64,000 nt of DNA from Nocardioides alkalitolerans (GTDB taxonomy: Bacteria; Actinomycetota; Actinomycetes; Propionibacteriales; Nocardioidaceae): NCBI GenBank assembly GCA_038184435.1, contig CP116227.1, positions 3,563,501-3,627,500 of the forward strand. Reading direction: 5' to 3'. A model generated the notes under the pieces. That model saw only the letters and a program-made list of their open reading frames with translations. It made no database searches and was not told the origin of the DNA. The position numbers and the translations under genes are program-made. Of this stretch, positions 57,455 through 64,000 are shown in pieces. The stretch's first letter is position 1. Each line of letters starts with the position of its first letter.

Positions 57455-59503
57455 TCAGCGGCGTTCGACGTCCTCGCGTCCGATGGCCGCGAGGCGCTCG
57501 TTGTAGGCCTTCAGCGCCGCGTCGTCGCTGGCCTCCTCACGCCGGTCGTGCCGGCTCGACTCGGCCCGGTCGTGCCGGAACCACTGCGCCAGCAGGATCA
57601 GCACGACCATGAGGATCGGGATCTCCCCGACCGCCCACGACAGCGACCCGCCGAGGTTCTGGTCGGCGACGAGGTCGCGCGCGAAGGGCCGGTCCAGCGC
57701 TCGGTAGAAGCCCTCGCCCACCGGCGTCGTGCTCGACATGAGCGCGATCGAGAAGAACGCGTGGAACGGCGCGACCACCACGAGCATGCCGAGGCGCGCG
57801 AGGTAGGGCAGCCGGTGGGGCACCGGCGCGATCCCGACGAGCGACTCGTAGAACAGGTAGCCCGTGATGAGGAAGTGCAGCTCCATCCAGGCGTGCCCGA
57901 GGTGGTTCTGCATCAGCCACTCGAACGCGCCGGTGAAGTAGACGCCGTAGAGGCTGCCGATGAACAGCGCCGCCGTCACCAGGGGGTGCGACAGGATCGC
58001 CGCGGGCCGCGACTGGAGCGCCGCCGCGAGGATCTGCCGCGGCCCCTGACCGCCGCGGACGTCGCTGCCGGGCAGGGCGTTGAGCGCGAGCGTGATGGGC
58101 GCTCCGGCGACGAGCAGGATCGGCGCGACCATCGAGAGCAGCATGTGGCTGACCATGTGGGCGCTGAACATGACGTGGCTGTAGACCCCGAGCCCGCCGA
58201 GCGTCGCGTACCCGACGATGGCGAGACCCGCGACGTACGAGACCGTGCGGAGCACCGGCCACCGGTCCCCGCGGCGGCGGAGGGCGACGACCCCGGCGAC
58301 GTACGCCGCGAGCCCGCCCACCACGACGAGCAGCCCGACGCCCGACGGGTTGAACCCGACGAGCAGGCGCTCGAGGGTCGGCGCGGGCGGCATCGGTGCC
58401 CCGAGGAGGGCCTCGGCCCCCGAGGTGTAGGTCTCCTCCACTGGCGGGGGCGTGCGGGAGAGCGCGACGCCGAGCCCGACCGCGACGGCCATCCAGCCGA
58501 TCTCGGTGGCGGTGAGGAGGAGGAAGGTACGGCGCGCGGCGGCCCCGTCCGCCAGCCCGGCCAGCGCGCGGCGACGGACCTGCCAGGCGACGACGCCGAT
58601 GACGACGAGCACGCCGATCTTGGCGAGCGCGCCACGGCCGTAGGCACTGTCGAGGAACCCGCTCGGGCCGCCGACGCGGACGGCGGCGTTGAGGATGCCG
58701 GAGACCCCGGTCGCGGCGAAGGCCCAGGCGGCGACGCCGGCGAACCGCCGGGCGGCCCGGGCGCGCGCCACGGGCGCGTCGGCGAGGTGCCACCACAGGG
58801 CGACGACGCCACCGATCCACACGACGGCCGCGAGGACGTGCACGATCATGCTGACGATGGCGAGGTCGTGGGAGCCGGAGCTCGCGGAGTGGCCGGTGAG
58901 CAGCGGCGGCACGAGCGCGACGAGCGCGACGAGGAGCAGGCCCGTGCTCTCGCGGGCGGTGGCCACCCACCGCGTCATGACGGCGAGCACGGCGACGAGC
59001 ACCAGCTGGGTGGTCGCCGCCTGGCCCTGGCTGACGTCGACGAAGTAGGTCTGCACCGCCCGCCACTCCAGCTCGCCCACGGGCTGGGCGAAGAGGTCGG
59101 AGACCGTGAAGACGCCCTGCGCGAGCGCGGCGACGAACCAGACGACGGCCGCCCAGGTGGCGGTGCGCACCGCCCGGTGGCTGGCGCGGCCGAGCTCGTC
59201 GGCGAGACGGCGGACGACGAGCACGGGCACGACGAGGCAGGCCACCACGACGATCGCTGCCGCGTGGGTCACGAGCTCGAGGACCGGGATGGCCCAGCCC
59301 GTGAGCGCACCCGGGTCGGGGATGCCCGCGGGCGGCGCCTGGGGGGCGCCGCCGGCGAGCTCCAGCAGCAGCCACATGGCGGCCAGGCCCGCGACAGCGA
59401 GGCCGAGGAGCCCCACCCCGAGGCGTCGCCGCTGCTCGCCGAGCTGCCGCCGCTCCTCCTCGGTGAGGGGGGCGGGGCGCTCGTCCGTGCTCGTCGTCGT
59501 CAT
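57455..59503 (-). CDS. CopD-CtaG fusion: copper transport and cytochrome c oxidase assembly membrane protein
   Basis: 682 aa from ATG 59503, overlapping the copC stop by 4 nt. About 15 membrane helices. The N-terminal half is CopD-like (VWFVAALAQGVFT, HVLAAVVWIGGVVALWWH) and the C-terminal half is CtaG of the caa3 type (VYSHVMFSAHMVSHMLLSMVAPILL, HLGHAWMELHFLITGYLFYE). The His/Met-rich helices would pass copper toward cytochrome oxidase. It is the last gene of a four-gene overlapping operon with PCuAC, a DyP peroxidase and CopC. Confidence 0.92.
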   Translation of the reverse strand: MTTTSTDERPAPLTEEERRQLGEQRRRLGVGLLGLAVAGLAAMWLLLELAGGAPQAPPAGIPDPGALTGWAIPVLELVTHAAAIVVVACLVVPVLVVRRLADELGRASHRAVRTATWAAVVWFVAALAQGVFTVSDLFAQPVGELEWRAVQTYFVDVSQGQAATTQLVLVAVLAVMTRWVATARESTGLLLVALVALVPPLLTGHSASSGSHDLAIVSMIVHVLAAVVWIGGVVALWWHLADAPVARARAARRFAGVAAWAFAATGVSGILNAAVRVGGPSGFLDSAYGRGALAKIGVLVVIGVVAWQVRRRALAGLADGAAARRTFLLLTATEIGWMAVAVGLGVALSRTPPPVEETYTSGAEALLGAPMPPAPTLERLLVGFNPSGVGLLVVVGGLAAYVAGVVALRRRGDRWPVLRTVSYVAGLAIVGYATLGGLGVYSHVMFSAHMVSHMLLSMVAPILLVAGAPITLALNALPGSDVRGGQGPRQILAAALQSRPAAILSHPLVTAALFIGSLYGVYFTGAFEWLMQNHLGHAWMELHFLITGYLFYESLVGIAPVPHRLPYLARLGMLVVVAPFHAFFSIALMSSTTPVGEGFYRALDRPFARDLVADQNLGGSLSWAVGEIPILMVVLILLAQWFRHDRAESSRHDRREEASDDAALKAYNERLAAIGREDVERR

Positions 59504-60096
59504 TCCGTGGGCCTCCGCATCGCGAGGTAGAGGAGCCCCCCGGACATCACCACGAGACCGCCGAACAGGAGCACGTGGTCGGCGTGACGGGACCACCAGC
59601 CCTCCTCGGGCGCGGCTGCGGCCGCCTCGTCGGTGTCGTCCGCGGCGGGATCGGTGGTGCCCGCTCCGGCGACCTCGGGGTCGTCGACGGCGGCCGAGCT
59701 GTCGGGCGTCGACCCGTCGCCCTCGGTGACCGTGAACGTCACCTCCCCCGTGATGGGGTGCCCGTCGGAGGAGACCACGCGGAAGGTGAGGCTGTAGTCG
59801 CCCGCCGGTCCTGCGGTGACCGCCTGCGTGACGGTGTCCCCGTCGATCGCGGGGTCGCCCGCGGCGAGGTCACCCCCGGGACCGGTCACCACGACGTACG
59901 CCGGGGCGCGCACCTCCTGGCTGAACGTCAGCGAGACCTCGTCGGGCAGCGTCGCGACGCTCGCGCCGTCCTCGGGGGAGGACGCGACGAGCGACGCGTG
60001 CGCCTGCGCAGGCGCCGCGAGGGCGAGCGCCAGCACGAGCGGGCCCAGCACGGCGGCGGCGAGCGCGCCGAGCAGGGCGGGGGTACGGCGGGTCAT
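59500..60096 (-). CDS. copC: CopC-type copper-binding protein
   Basis: 198 aa from ATG 60096 (ATGA overlap with the DyP stop). A signal peptide ends at AQA before HASLVASSP, so His becomes the mature N-terminal copper ligand. A second ligand is His in SSDGHPITGEVTF. After the beta-barrel domain (to about 125) there is an acidic Thr/Asp linker and one C-terminal helix (HVLLFGGLVVMSGGLLYLAM), so it is membrane-tethered outside the cell. It delivers copper to the CopD-CtaG partner encoded next. Confidence 0.93.
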   Translation of the reverse strand: MTRRTPALLGALAAAVLGPLVLALALAAPAQAHASLVASSPEDGASVATLPDEVSLTFSQEVRAPAYVVVTGPGGDLAAGDPAIDGDTVTQAVTAGPAGDYSLTFRVVSSDGHPITGEVTFTVTEGDGSTPDSSAAVDDPEVAGAGTTDPAADDTDEAAAAAPEEGWWSRHADHVLLFGGLVVMSGGLLYLAMRRPTE

Positions 60097-61331
60097 GCAT
60101 CTCCTCCAGAGGTCGTCGGTGACGACAGTCCCAGCATCTCGCGGCCGACGAAATCGCCCTCCACGCAGGCCGGGGGCACGGCGTAGACCGCCGAGCCGAT
60201 CGTCGTCACCCACTCGTTGAGCAGGTCGAGCTCGTCCATCCGCTGCTGGACGGGCACGAACTGCCGGTCCACGTCGGCCGCGAAGGCGAGGAACAGGAGC
60301 CCCGCACCACCGTCGGGCGTCGTGTAGTTGTAACCACGGCGCAGGAACCGCTCGTCCGTGTTCGCGCTGCGCATCCGGGCGACGTGGCTGGCCGGGTCGA
60401 TGACGGGGAACCCGACGGCGTCGACGGCCTCGAAGTCGGGCTCGTCGTGCTCGGCGGAGCCCGTCAGCGGAGCTCCGTCGGCGAGCTTCCGGCCGACCGA
60501 GAACTCGCGCGCGACGCGGTCGGTGCGGTCCCAGTCGACGAGGTCCATCTCGATCCGACGCACCACCATGAACGTGCCGCCGTCGAACCCCGACGCCCGG
60601 CCCGTGCTCCACAGCAGGTCGGCGTGGTCGTCGGCCGGCAGGTTCACCGTGCCGTCGACCTGGCCCATCAGGTTGCGCATCGTGGTGCCGGCCGCCTCGG
60701 TGCCGCGGGCGCGGCGGAAGCCGTCCTGCACCCACCGGGTGGTGGCGAACGGCGCGGCGTCCTTGAGCAGCATGCGCCGCACGTGGCTCAGGGTCATCGG
60801 GTCGTCGGTGCAGATCTGCACCACCACGTCGGTCTGGCCCCACGCCGGGTCGAGCTGGTCGAGGGGGAAGGCCGGCAGCTCCTGCAGCCCCGGGTCGTAG
60901 GCCGGACGCAGCATCCGCAGCACCCGCGGACCGAAGCCGAAGGTCACCGTCAGCCGGGCGGGGCTGGCCGCGAGCTCCGGCTCGGTGTCGGCGAGCGCGC
61001 CCCGGCCCGACGTGAACCGCGCGGCGTCGTCGCTGAGCAGCCGCATCATGCGACCGAGCTCGTCGACGCCGCCGCCCTCGAGCAGGTCGAGGCCGACGAG
61101 GCTGAGGTGCGCCTGTGCGGCGGTGTCGATCCCGGCCTGGTGCACGCCGTGGAAGTCGATCGTGTCGCCGCCGGTGACCCGCTCGCCGGCGGGCTCGGTC
61201 GAGGCGGGCTCGGTGCCGCTCCTGCCGTTCCCGTCGGGCTCGCGCAGCCCGCGCGTGCCCCACCCGACCCCGGCGCCGCCGAGGGCGGCGGCGCCGGAGG
61301 CGAGCAGGTTGCGCCGGTTGAGTCCGGTCAC
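60093..61331 (-). CDS. Dyp-type heme peroxidase with Tat signal
   Basis: 412 aa. A twin-arginine signal NRRNLLASGAAALGG (5-19) targets it outside as a folded heme protein. The DyP active-site motif GQVDGT holds the catalytic Asp (GxxDG), and a proximal His (HVARMRS) lies before the C-terminal RRGYNYTTPDGGAGLLFLAF. It is EfeB-like, but no efeU/efeO genes are here; it sits within a copper operon instead (4-nt overlaps on both sides). It possibly detoxifies peroxides during copper handling. That role is inferred. Confidence 0.9.
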   Translation of the reverse strand: MTGLNRRNLLASGAAALGGAGVGWGTRGLREPDGNGRSGTEPASTEPAGERVTGGDTIDFHGVHQAGIDTAAQAHLSLVGLDLLEGGGVDELGRMMRLLSDDAARFTSGRGALADTEPELAASPARLTVTFGFGPRVLRMLRPAYDPGLQELPAFPLDQLDPAWGQTDVVVQICTDDPMTLSHVRRMLLKDAAPFATTRWVQDGFRRARGTEAAGTTMRNLMGQVDGTVNLPADDHADLLWSTGRASGFDGGTFMVVRRIEMDLVDWDRTDRVAREFSVGRKLADGAPLTGSAEHDEPDFEAVDAVGFPVIDPASHVARMRSANTDERFLRRGYNYTTPDGGAGLLFLAFAADVDRQFVPVQQRMDELDLLNEWVTTIGSAVYAVPPACVEGDFVGREMLGLSSPTTSGGDA

Positions 61332-61975
61332 TGGTCCTCGGAGTGGTCGCCGTGGTCGCCGTGGTCGCCGTGGTCGCCGTGGTCCATGTCCTCGTCACCC
61401 ATGTCCATGCCGCCCGCGTACTCCTCGTCCGCACCGGTGAACGGCTTCACGACGGCGGTGACGTCCCGGGTGGAGCCGTCGGCGAGCTCGAGGGTGACGG
61501 TGACGTCCTGGCCGGCCTCGAGCGGGCCGGTGAGGTCCATGAGCATGACGTGGTCGCCGCCGGCCTCCAGCTCGTGCGAGCCCCCGGCGGGCACGGTGAA
61601 GCCGCCCTCCTTGGGCTGCATGACCATGGCGCCGCCGTCGCCTGCGACGACCTCGTGCAGCTCGACGGTGCCGGCGACGTCGGTGGAGGCGCCGACGACG
61701 GTGATGTCGGCGTCCGTGTCGTTGACGATCGTGCCGAACATCGCCGTCATGTCGTCGTCGGTCGCCTTGATCCAGGGGTCGGTGACGCTCAGGGCGGCGG
61801 CCTCGGCGTCCGTCCCGTCGGTCGCGTCGGACGTGTCGGACGAGCCGGCGGACGAGGAGCCCGTGGCGTCGTCGGAGGAGTCCGACCCGCAGGCGGACAG
61901 CAGCAGCGCGACAGCGGCGGCCCCGCCGACGAGGGCGGTGCGGGCACGCAGGGTGGTGGTCTGGTTCAGCTTCAC
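61328..61975 (-). CDS. PCu(A)C copper chaperone lipoprotein with His-rich tail
   Basis: 215 aa from GTG 61975 with an AGGAG site. The lipobox LLLSAC (Cys30) is followed by a Ser/Asp/Thr-rich linker to about 60. The PCuAC domain has the H-M-H-M copper set: His in VELHEVV, Met in MVMQPKEGG, and His/Met in GGDHVMLMDL. The tail has four HGD repeats encoded by four identical 9-nt units (61343-61378), an extra metal-binding segment. It delivers Cu(I) to the CuA site of cytochrome oxidase. First gene of the PCuAC-DyP-CopC-CopD/CtaG operon. Confidence 0.92.
   Translation of the reverse strand: MKLNQTTTLRARTALVGGAAAVALLLSACGSDSSDDATGSSSAGSSDTSDATDGTDAEAAALSVTDPWIKATDDDMTAMFGTIVNDTDADITVVGASTDVAGTVELHEVVAGDGGAMVMQPKEGGFTVPAGGSHELEAGGDHVMLMDLTGPLEAGQDVTVTLELADGSTRDVTAVVKPFTGADEEYAGGMDMGDEDMDHGDHGDHGDHGDHSEDQ
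61343..61378. repeat. Four tandem 9-nt units encoding the HGD tail
   Basis: The plus-strand unit GTGGTCGCC is repeated four times without mismatch, read as His-Gly-Asp on the minus strand. Being perfect at the DNA level, it may vary in copy number by slippage, changing the number of metal-binding histidines. Confidence 0.7.
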
Positions 61976-62049
61976 GGAGGGTTCTCCTGGTGGTGGGCGC
62001 GCGGCGCGCGCAGGTGACGGCCGAGGCGTCACCTGTCTGCCAGGGACGC

Positions 62050-62574
62050 TCAGGCCGGGAGGGCGAGGGCGCGGAGCGCCGGGGGACCCCGGGTACGCCG
62101 CGGCGCCGCCACCAGGCGCAGCACCGGGCCGTCGGGCGCGGCCGGGGAGGGCAGGCGACCGAGGGAGGGCGGGGCGGTGGGGTGCGACGTACGGGGGAGG
62201 AGGCGGGTGAGCGCGGCGTCGACGACCCGCCACCACGCGCGCTCGGCGCCGAGGGCGACCGTGACGGTCGCCGCCGCGGCGAGGGTGTGGCTGAGGGCCA
62301 TGGCGCCCAGTGCGTGGCTCTCGCCGGGCGCGTGGAGCATGAAGCCGCCGTGGAACACGGCCTGGGCGACGAGCGCGACCCCGGCGAGTCCCGTGAGGTC
62401 GAGCCGGTGGCGGGTGAGCGGGGCGCTGACGAGCGTGCCGAGCGCCACCACCGTCGCCAGGAGCCAGACCGGGGGGAGGGAGGCGCCGGCGCCCACGTGG
62501 GCGATCGCCGCGCCTGCGCCCGCAACGGCACCCGCGCAGAGCGCGCGGGGGGCGCGCAGCGGTGCGGCGGGCAT
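62050..62574 (-). CDS. Small membrane protein upstream of the copper operon
   Basis: 174 aa from ATG 62574, preceded by a CGGAGG site. Four hydrophobic segments within residues 10-120 (IAHVGAGASLPPVWLLATVVAL, GLAGVALVAQAVFHGGFMLHA, ALGAMALSHTLAAAATVTVAL). His and Met residues in VFHGGFMLHAPGESHALGAM could bind a metal. The C-terminal 45 residues are Pro/Arg-rich. I know no family. It lies 74 nt before the PCuAC gene on the same strand and may belong to the copper operon. Confidence 0.7.
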   Translation of the reverse strand: MPAAPLRAPRALCAGAVAGAGAAIAHVGAGASLPPVWLLATVVALGTLVSAPLTRHRLDLTGLAGVALVAQAVFHGGFMLHAPGESHALGAMALSHTLAAAATVTVALGAERAWWRVVDAALTRLLPRTSHPTAPPSLGRLPSPAAPDGPVLRLVAAPRRTRGPPALRALALPA

Positions 62575-62670
62575 CGGGGCCTCCGGACGGGCAGGCGGTC
62601 GGGCGTCTGCCAGCAGTATGCCTCCGACCCGCCGCGAGTGCGGATTCGCCGGGGGCCCTCCCCGGGGTCG

Positions 62671-62815
62671 CAACTGTGCGGTTGGTACAGCCCGGCTGCG
62701 GGCCGGCGTGTCCCAGCCGCACTTTTCCGGGCCCCCGGCACCTTGCCCTCGCCCCGCGGGGGCCCCCGGGTCGTGGTGCGAGCCGTGCGGAAAGTGGCGG
62801 CCTGGCACCACGACC
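62671..62815. repeat. Divergent intergenic region with two palindrome families
   Basis: The 282-nt gap holds an element with ends TGTGCGGTTGG (near 62673) and CCAGCCGCAC (near 62716), also found twice in the block at 21366-21572. Directly after it is copy D of the GGTCGTGG family: GGTCGTGGTGCGAGCC at 62769-62784 pairs with GGCCTGGCACCACGACC at 62799-62815, with a CGGAAAGTGG core. Unlike copies B and C it lies between divergent genes. Confidence 0.65.
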
Positions 62816-62856
62816 GGGGGTTTCGCCAGGCCCCCGGATGTGCAGCATGCCGAGGC

Positions 62857-63693
62857 ATGACGATGCAGCCGCCCGCGACGTACGGCACGCCTCCCTCGCC
62901 CCCGCCCGGGCCGGTGCCCTCCGGTCGCCGTCGCGGCGCGGCCCTGCCGTGGGTCCTCGTCGCGGTGCTGACGGTCGTCGCCCTCCTGCTCGGGGCGCTG
63001 CTCGTGCTGCAGACGGTCGGCGGTGACGACGAGGAGGGTCGCGGGTTCGCCAGTCCCGAGGAGGCGATCGAGTTCTCCACCGAGAGCCTGGCGGACGGCG
63101 ACGCGGAGGCGGCGCTCAGCGCCTGGAGCGCGGGCGAGCAGGCGCGGGGGTCGGACTTCGTGGGGAGCCTGGAGTACCTGGAGGCCTACGCGCCCTACAA
63201 CCCGAACATCCTTCCGGGGGACGACGACTTCTTCGCTGGTCTCGGCGTCGTGGCCCGCGAGGGCGGGGCGGCGGACCAGATCCGTCGGTTGACCTACAGC
63301 CTGCTCGTGCCCGACCTCAGCCAGGACCAGGTGACGCCGCTGTCCGACGACGCCCCCTCGGCCCAGGAGCTCCGCGACGACCTCGACTCCGGGCGCCTCG
63401 CGGGGTTGACCGCGCAGCGCATCGAGCGGCTGGAGGGCCCCGAGCGGCTCGCCGAGAACTACGAGCGGGCGGCGGAGCTGGTCGGCGCGGACGAGCGGCG
63501 GGAGTACCTCGTGCTCTACGCGTGGGAGGGCGAGACCTACCTGGGGGCGGTCGGCGTGCTGCGGTACGACGACGAGTGGAGCATCGACGCGTTCTCGGCG
63601 CCCATCGCGAACGTGTCCGTGGGGGTCGTGACGCCGGCTTCGGAGGACGAGTTCGACGACGCGCTGGCGTCGGTGGCGGAGCTGGGGGACTGA
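62857..63693 (+). CDS. Membrane-anchored extracytoplasmic protein of unknown function
   Basis: 278 aa from ATG 62857. A cytoplasmic Pro-rich tail (1-22), one membrane helix (about 29-52), then an acidic extracellular domain with FASPEEAIEFSTESLADGDAEAALSAWSAGEQARG, helices, and C-terminal strands (YLVLYAWEGETYLGAVGVLRYDDEWSIDAFSAP). It resembles NTF2/DUF-type lumenal domains of actinobacterial membrane proteins, but I cannot name a family. A 57-aa membrane peptide gene follows after 5 nt. Confidence 0.72.
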   Translation: MTMQPPATYGTPPSPPPGPVPSGRRRGAALPWVLVAVLTVVALLLGALLVLQTVGGDDEEGRGFASPEEAIEFSTESLADGDAEAALSAWSAGEQARGSDFVGSLEYLEAYAPYNPNILPGDDDFFAGLGVVAREGGAADQIRRLTYSLLVPDLSQDQVTPLSDDAPSAQELRDDLDSGRLAGLTAQRIERLEGPERLAENYERAAELVGADERREYLVLYAWEGETYLGAVGVLRYDDEWSIDAFSAPIANVSVGVVTPASEDEFDDALASVAELGD

Positions 63694-63698
63694 GGCCG

Positions 63699-63872
63699 AT
63701 GCACCCCGCCATGGGTCCGCACTACGAGGTGCCGCGCGAGCCCGACCGGACGCCACTCGGTCCCGACGAGCCGCCGCCGCGGCTCGGGCGGGGCAAGCGG
63801 GGGACGTGGTTCGTCCTCGCGGTCATCGCGTTCGTGGTCGCACTGGTCGCCCTGGTGGCGGTCGTCGTCTGA
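63699..63872 (+). CDS. 57-aa single-pass membrane peptide
   Basis: 57 aa from ATG 63699. A basic, Pro-rich start (residues 1-34) is followed by one helix (TWFVLAVIAFVVALVALVAVVV) at the C-terminus. It lies 5 nt behind the preceding gene and is probably co-transcribed with it. No family recognised. Confidence 0.6.
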   Translation: MHPAMGPHYEVPREPDRTPLGPDEPPPRLGRGKRGTWFVLAVIAFVVALVALVAVVV

Positions 63873-63952
63873 GGGCACCAGCCCGGCCGGTCCTCCACAG
63901 CCCCGACGCCCGCGCGTCGCGTCTTGTCGTCCCCCGCTGCTAGGAAGGACGC

Positions 63953-64000
63953 ATGGGAGACGACCGCACCGATCGCACCGCCGTGCGCGCCGAGGCCGAG
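63953..64000 (+). CDS. Start of a further gene, cut by the window end
   Basis: ATG 63953 opens a frame of 16 codons (MGDDRTDRTAVRAEAE) that runs off the window. TAGGAA at 63941-63946 lies 6 nt before it, the spacing of the putative leaderless starts here. Product unknown. Confidence 0.45.
   Translation, partial: MGDDRTDRTAVRAEAE

Overview
The window is a chromosomal stretch of a very high-G+C Gram-positive actinobacterium. Nearly every third codon position is G or C, GTG starts and 4-nt ATGA/GTGA gene overlaps are frequent, and several genes look leaderless with a TANNNT box about 6-7 nt before the start codon. Gene content (AlkB-rubredoxin fusion, polyphosphate glucokinase, gpgS next to a folP2-like gene, CopD-CtaG fusion, DUF692 cluster, DrrA/DrrB-type ABC pair) fits Actinobacteria. 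Nocardioidaceae (Nocardioides-like) is my best guess, not a proven one. I see no rRNA, tRNA, CRISPR array, prophage, integrase or transposase.

Layout. (1) 77-12925: a six-gene plus-strand locus of WGR-DUF4132, MoxR AAA+ ATPase, DUF5682, VWA protein, double-SWIM protein and a second DUF4132. The first five overlap stop-to-start. Its composition matches the uncharacterised yeh (MolR/YehL/YehM/YehP/YehQ-like) cluster of Escherichia coli. (2) 13009-19268: membrane methyltransferase, folP2-gpgS, rhomboid, SRPBCC protein, aldo/keto reductase and alanine dehydrogenase. (3) 19417-25395: HtrA-like protease, an 820-bp repeat-rich non-coding block, a TetR-controlled MMPL exporter and a nitroreductase. 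(4) 25396-27168: a four-gene, translationally coupled minus-strand operon of a DUF692 (MNIO) enzyme, a partner protein, an 86-aa Cys/Ser/Gly-rich membrane peptide and a 60-aa membrane peptide. This is a candidate peptide-modification system. (5) 27254-38294: pentapeptide protein, SRPBCC, GNAT, malic enzyme, APC permease, universal stress protein, MMPL/MarR pair, PpgK and ABC exporter. (6) 38430-43157: asparagine use (permease, asparaginase, a frameshifted aspartase, and a GntR regulator with paired operators). (7) 43859-49566: alkane hydroxylation (AlkB-rubredoxin, ferredoxin, reductase, TetR), with a frameshifted acyltransferase on the opposite strand. (8) 49563-56179: pyroglutamyl peptidase, M15 lipoprotein, quinone oxidoreductase, M13 peptidase, alpha/beta hydrolase and a secreted repeat protein. 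(9) 56340-62574: Dps, SRPBCC, and a copper/cytochrome-oxidase assembly operon (PCuAC, DyP peroxidase, CopC, CopD-CtaG). (10) 62857-64000: membrane proteins and the start of a further gene.

Many intergenic gaps, especially between convergent genes, hold long and often nested palindromes. The most striking is a tripartite element at 38301-38394 and again at 57341-57430, made of three palindromes whose centres lie exactly 31 bp apart in both copies. A second family (GGTCGTGGTG ... CACCACGACC) occurs four times, once inside the SWIM gene. Two genes (aspA and the acyltransferase) each carry one extra base. These are either sequencing indels or recent pseudogenes.
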